Shown: in pieces, positions 13,901 through 14,674 of the stretch
Layout: each line of letters opens with the position of its first letter
How positions within the stretch are numbered: the stretch's first letter is position 1
Origin: Victivallales bacterium
Lineage (GTDB): Bacteria > Verrucomicrobiota > Lentisphaeria > Oligosphaerales > Lenti-02
Direction of reading: 5' to 3'
Assembly (NCBI GenBank): GCA_018648945.1
Contig: JABGQJ010000122.1
Coordinates: 1 to 14,674, forward strand
DNA length: 14,674 bases
Translations under genes and position numbers: made by a program
The notes under the pieces: generated by a model
What the model saw: only the letters and a program-made list of their open reading frames with translations
The model's database searches: none
What the model was told of the DNA's origin: nothing

Positions 13901-14674
13901 GCCGTTCATGGCCAAGCGCCGCATCCGCCAACAGCGCATTGGTCACGGCCAGGCGGTCCGCGTCGGTCCAGATCGGCAATTCCTCCAGCAGATCCCATTG
14001 GTGGATGTGCCCCGCCCCGCGTCCCCCCATGCCGTGGACCGTGCCCAGATTGGCCAGCAGATGACGATTCCTGTCCAGCAGTTGCTTCATGAGTGGCCGC
14101 AGCGCTGGATTCCCCGTACGGAAGTAGGTCTGGCCCATCCGACCAATGAGGCCGGTCACTGCCGTCCCCTGCACGGCACGGTCGGCGTGGGTGATGACTT
14201 TGCCGTCCGCATCCATGAATCCCCCCTTCTGCCATTGCTGGGCAAACCAGTCCAGACCGGTGTGCTGCGGCTGTCGCTTGGAGGACAGGGAATGGGTGAC
14301 GTCTGGAAAGAACGGATACGCCTTGGCCACGAAGGACACGTCCGTCAACGGCTTCCCGAGGACCAGATTCCGGGCCGCATCGGCCATGGCGTGTTTCTCC
14401 AGGAAGACATCGACCGCACGACCGACTCCGGCGGGGTCCGAACCGGCCAGAACCAGCACGTTGATGCCCTTGGCGAAGGGATCGTGAACCGTGCGGATGA
14501 CGTACCCGCCGGGGCCCGGGTAGATCGAGTCGGCAACCACGTAGCGCTGGCCATAGAGCACGGCCAGCAACCGATTGGTGTTGACATTGCCAAAGGCGAC
14601 CAGCGTGGTGCCAGCCACCTTGCCGAAGTCGATGCGCCACGAGTCATCCACCAGATCGGTGTCGAGAACGATGG
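10962..14674 (-). CDS. Heparinase II/III-like protein with C-terminal FG-GAP propeller, 5' end missing
   Basis: At least 1236 residues are visible; the frame is open to the right edge (IVLDTDLV precedes the GTG at 14651), so start and signal peptide lie outside. Residues are numbered from that GTG. Residues 1-110 form an alpha/beta segment (LVAFGNVNTNRLLAVLYG, DSIYPGPGGY, NVLVLAGSDPAGVGRAVDVF). From about 120 to 430 the protein is helical, as in the (alpha/alpha) toroid of heparinase II/III lyases, with DENHGT (H269) near the middle. From about 460 to 770 it is a beta-sandwich with GPHGHKQNDIHTIANL (H495, H497, D501) and WLVDHSYEHRDAADHSG, corresponding to the family's HxHxD region. From about 865 it is a propeller of FG-GAP/VCBS-type repeats with calcium-loop motifs at D872, D914, D968 and D1017 (such as ADLDGDGKAEIVAG), the last ones degenerate. 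The likely role is an extracellular polysaccharide lyase for acidic glycans; substrate and activity are inferred. Confidence 0.75.
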   Translation of the reverse strand, partial: IVLDTDLVDDSWRIDFGKVAGTTLVAFGNVNTNRLLAVLYGQRYVVADSIYPGPGGYVIRTVHDPFAKGINVLVLAGSDPAGVGRAVDVFLEKHAMADAARNLVLGKPLTDVSFVAKAYPFFPDVTHSLSSKRQPQHTGLDWFAQQWQKGGFMDADGKVITHADRAVQGTAVTGLIGRMGQTYFRTGNPALRPLMKQLLDRNRHLLANLGTVHGMGGRGAGHIHQWDLLEELPIWTDADRLAVTNALLADAALGHERRAFHQQVAGGMTQCVDENHGTFSALRSLQAWQYFDRHYPSAASDYWMRCADAVFAGQASTFQILEDASGYLCYAPNSTMSYALARPNLRYFESGIALHHARLVALACMNNLGFDTGFGDSPNIVQPAFFELLAPAAWYYRDPRLYWVIRNKLPQACGLRIFQNSLAFDLTVEPVRPDEWTGLIQIPIYDAPLAKGDARKVPVYAKKSVVDPTLFNKLVFRENWDTDGQYMLLDGAGVWAGPPGPHGHKQNDIHTIANLTAHGRMWLVDHSYEHRDAADHSGVLFLREGKGGYPKRTLARLAAFAQDGRWGITKTTFANTERAVFWRKGKYFLVVDRCVAPTAGEYLARCSWRALGEPSLVGDDLLLEQKGRFLRISSDGGSSLDLETANLTNDHWERFYPFAKPVVKVFQQDKRGDLRAGDSLGFINLLLPHADREQGTRVRLEAKGKTTAVVRDGREVVVAGLGPLPGTGSACGVFLLDRATAFFGDCTEAGDGALTVAAPADFLIDLRAGGLRVRCVAEREIVLRGSIASVLLDGKPMRVQQGNGTVSLRVPKGTHRLQLTGWTAYPALVAFAEQLRGRLADAPRAERTAKAAVAKTVIPETKVQRLKLGLRVADTVAIDMDRDGKREWVVAGPDGGGAFSHDGRLLARFALDTPLRALAVGDTNGDDVPEIVVGTADHRVCLFRADGTKLWEFTCKGTQGSTDGPPVVDLLRIADLDGDGKAEIVAGANWVHVLAGDGTLRWEHYMDRRRGRITGDFVCGEVADLDGDGQQEIVALFNTSYPLVKAYDHAGNVVLPAGKTAHGGLNISVPRRVAVGPILGDGTQQIICGTSRGIRILRSDESQASAYLAHIGGSVVDLATGGPNHTFLAVADPLCGIRAGRLRPAKDGRKIDWQQLWYHSLAEKISIVACIPIATGTSLVAAGTKGGNLAFFDAETGRDLGQLAVGSAPVVKLFAGPAPGTVAAVAADGTLCRVAW

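Noticed and set aside
1..14674. CRISPR array, insertion sequence, tRNA, rRNA, prophage
   Set aside because: No regularly spaced repeats, transposase or integrase motifs, or RNA gene sequences were seen on either strand.

Overview
The window is GC-rich bacterial DNA. One partial gene lies on the + strand at the left edge, and eight genes follow on the - strand (one of them partial at the right edge). The set of genes (secreted Tat-dependent sulfatase, sialate O-acetylesterase, GH5-like hydrolase, DUF1080 / 3-keto-disaccharide hydrolase, sialidase-like protein, heparinase-like protein with an FG-GAP propeller) is the kind of repertoire seen in the Planctomycetota-Verrucomicrobiota-Lentisphaerota (PVC) group. 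I infer a PVC bacterium, perhaps from the Verrucomicrobiota/Lentisphaerota/Kiritimatiellota side, but the sequence alone does not fix the phylum.

Layout, left to right: the 3' end of a sialidase-like gene (+, 1-265) converges on a sulfatase (414-2264, -). Reading along the - strand from the right edge, the order is: partial heparinase II/III-like protein with a C-terminal FG-GAP propeller (10962-14674), a 373-base gap, a small secreted protein of unknown function (9971-10588), an ABC-2 type permease (8525-9925), methionyl-tRNA synthetase metG (6481-8415), a DUF1080 hydrolase (5581-6411), a 282-base gap, a sialate O-acetylesterase-like protein (3652-5298), a GH5-like hydrolase (2277-3623) and the sulfatase (414-2264). 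The last three are 28 and 12 bases apart and look like one operon. The small secreted protein and the permease are 45 bases apart and are probably co-transcribed.

Function: six of the nine genes encode exported carbohydrate-active proteins. Together they suggest breakdown of a complex, probably sulfated and acetylated, polysaccharide: lyase or hydrolase cleavage (heparinase-like, GH5-like), de-sulfation, de-acetylation and cleavage of oxidised (3-keto) glycosides. No transporter of the SusC/SusD type, no regulator and no oxidoreductase partner for DUF1080 is present here. The housekeeping gene metG and the membrane/envelope pair (permease and small secreted protein) sit between the two groups of glycan genes. 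Hairpins lie on both sides of metG, and neither has a U-tract.

I found no CRISPR array, insertion sequence, tRNA or rRNA. The most unusual points are the heparinase-propeller fusion, a C-terminal extension on the sulfatase, a large soluble insert in the permease and the small secreted protein with weak resemblance to a cell-wall-binding module. None of these amounts to proof of a new system.
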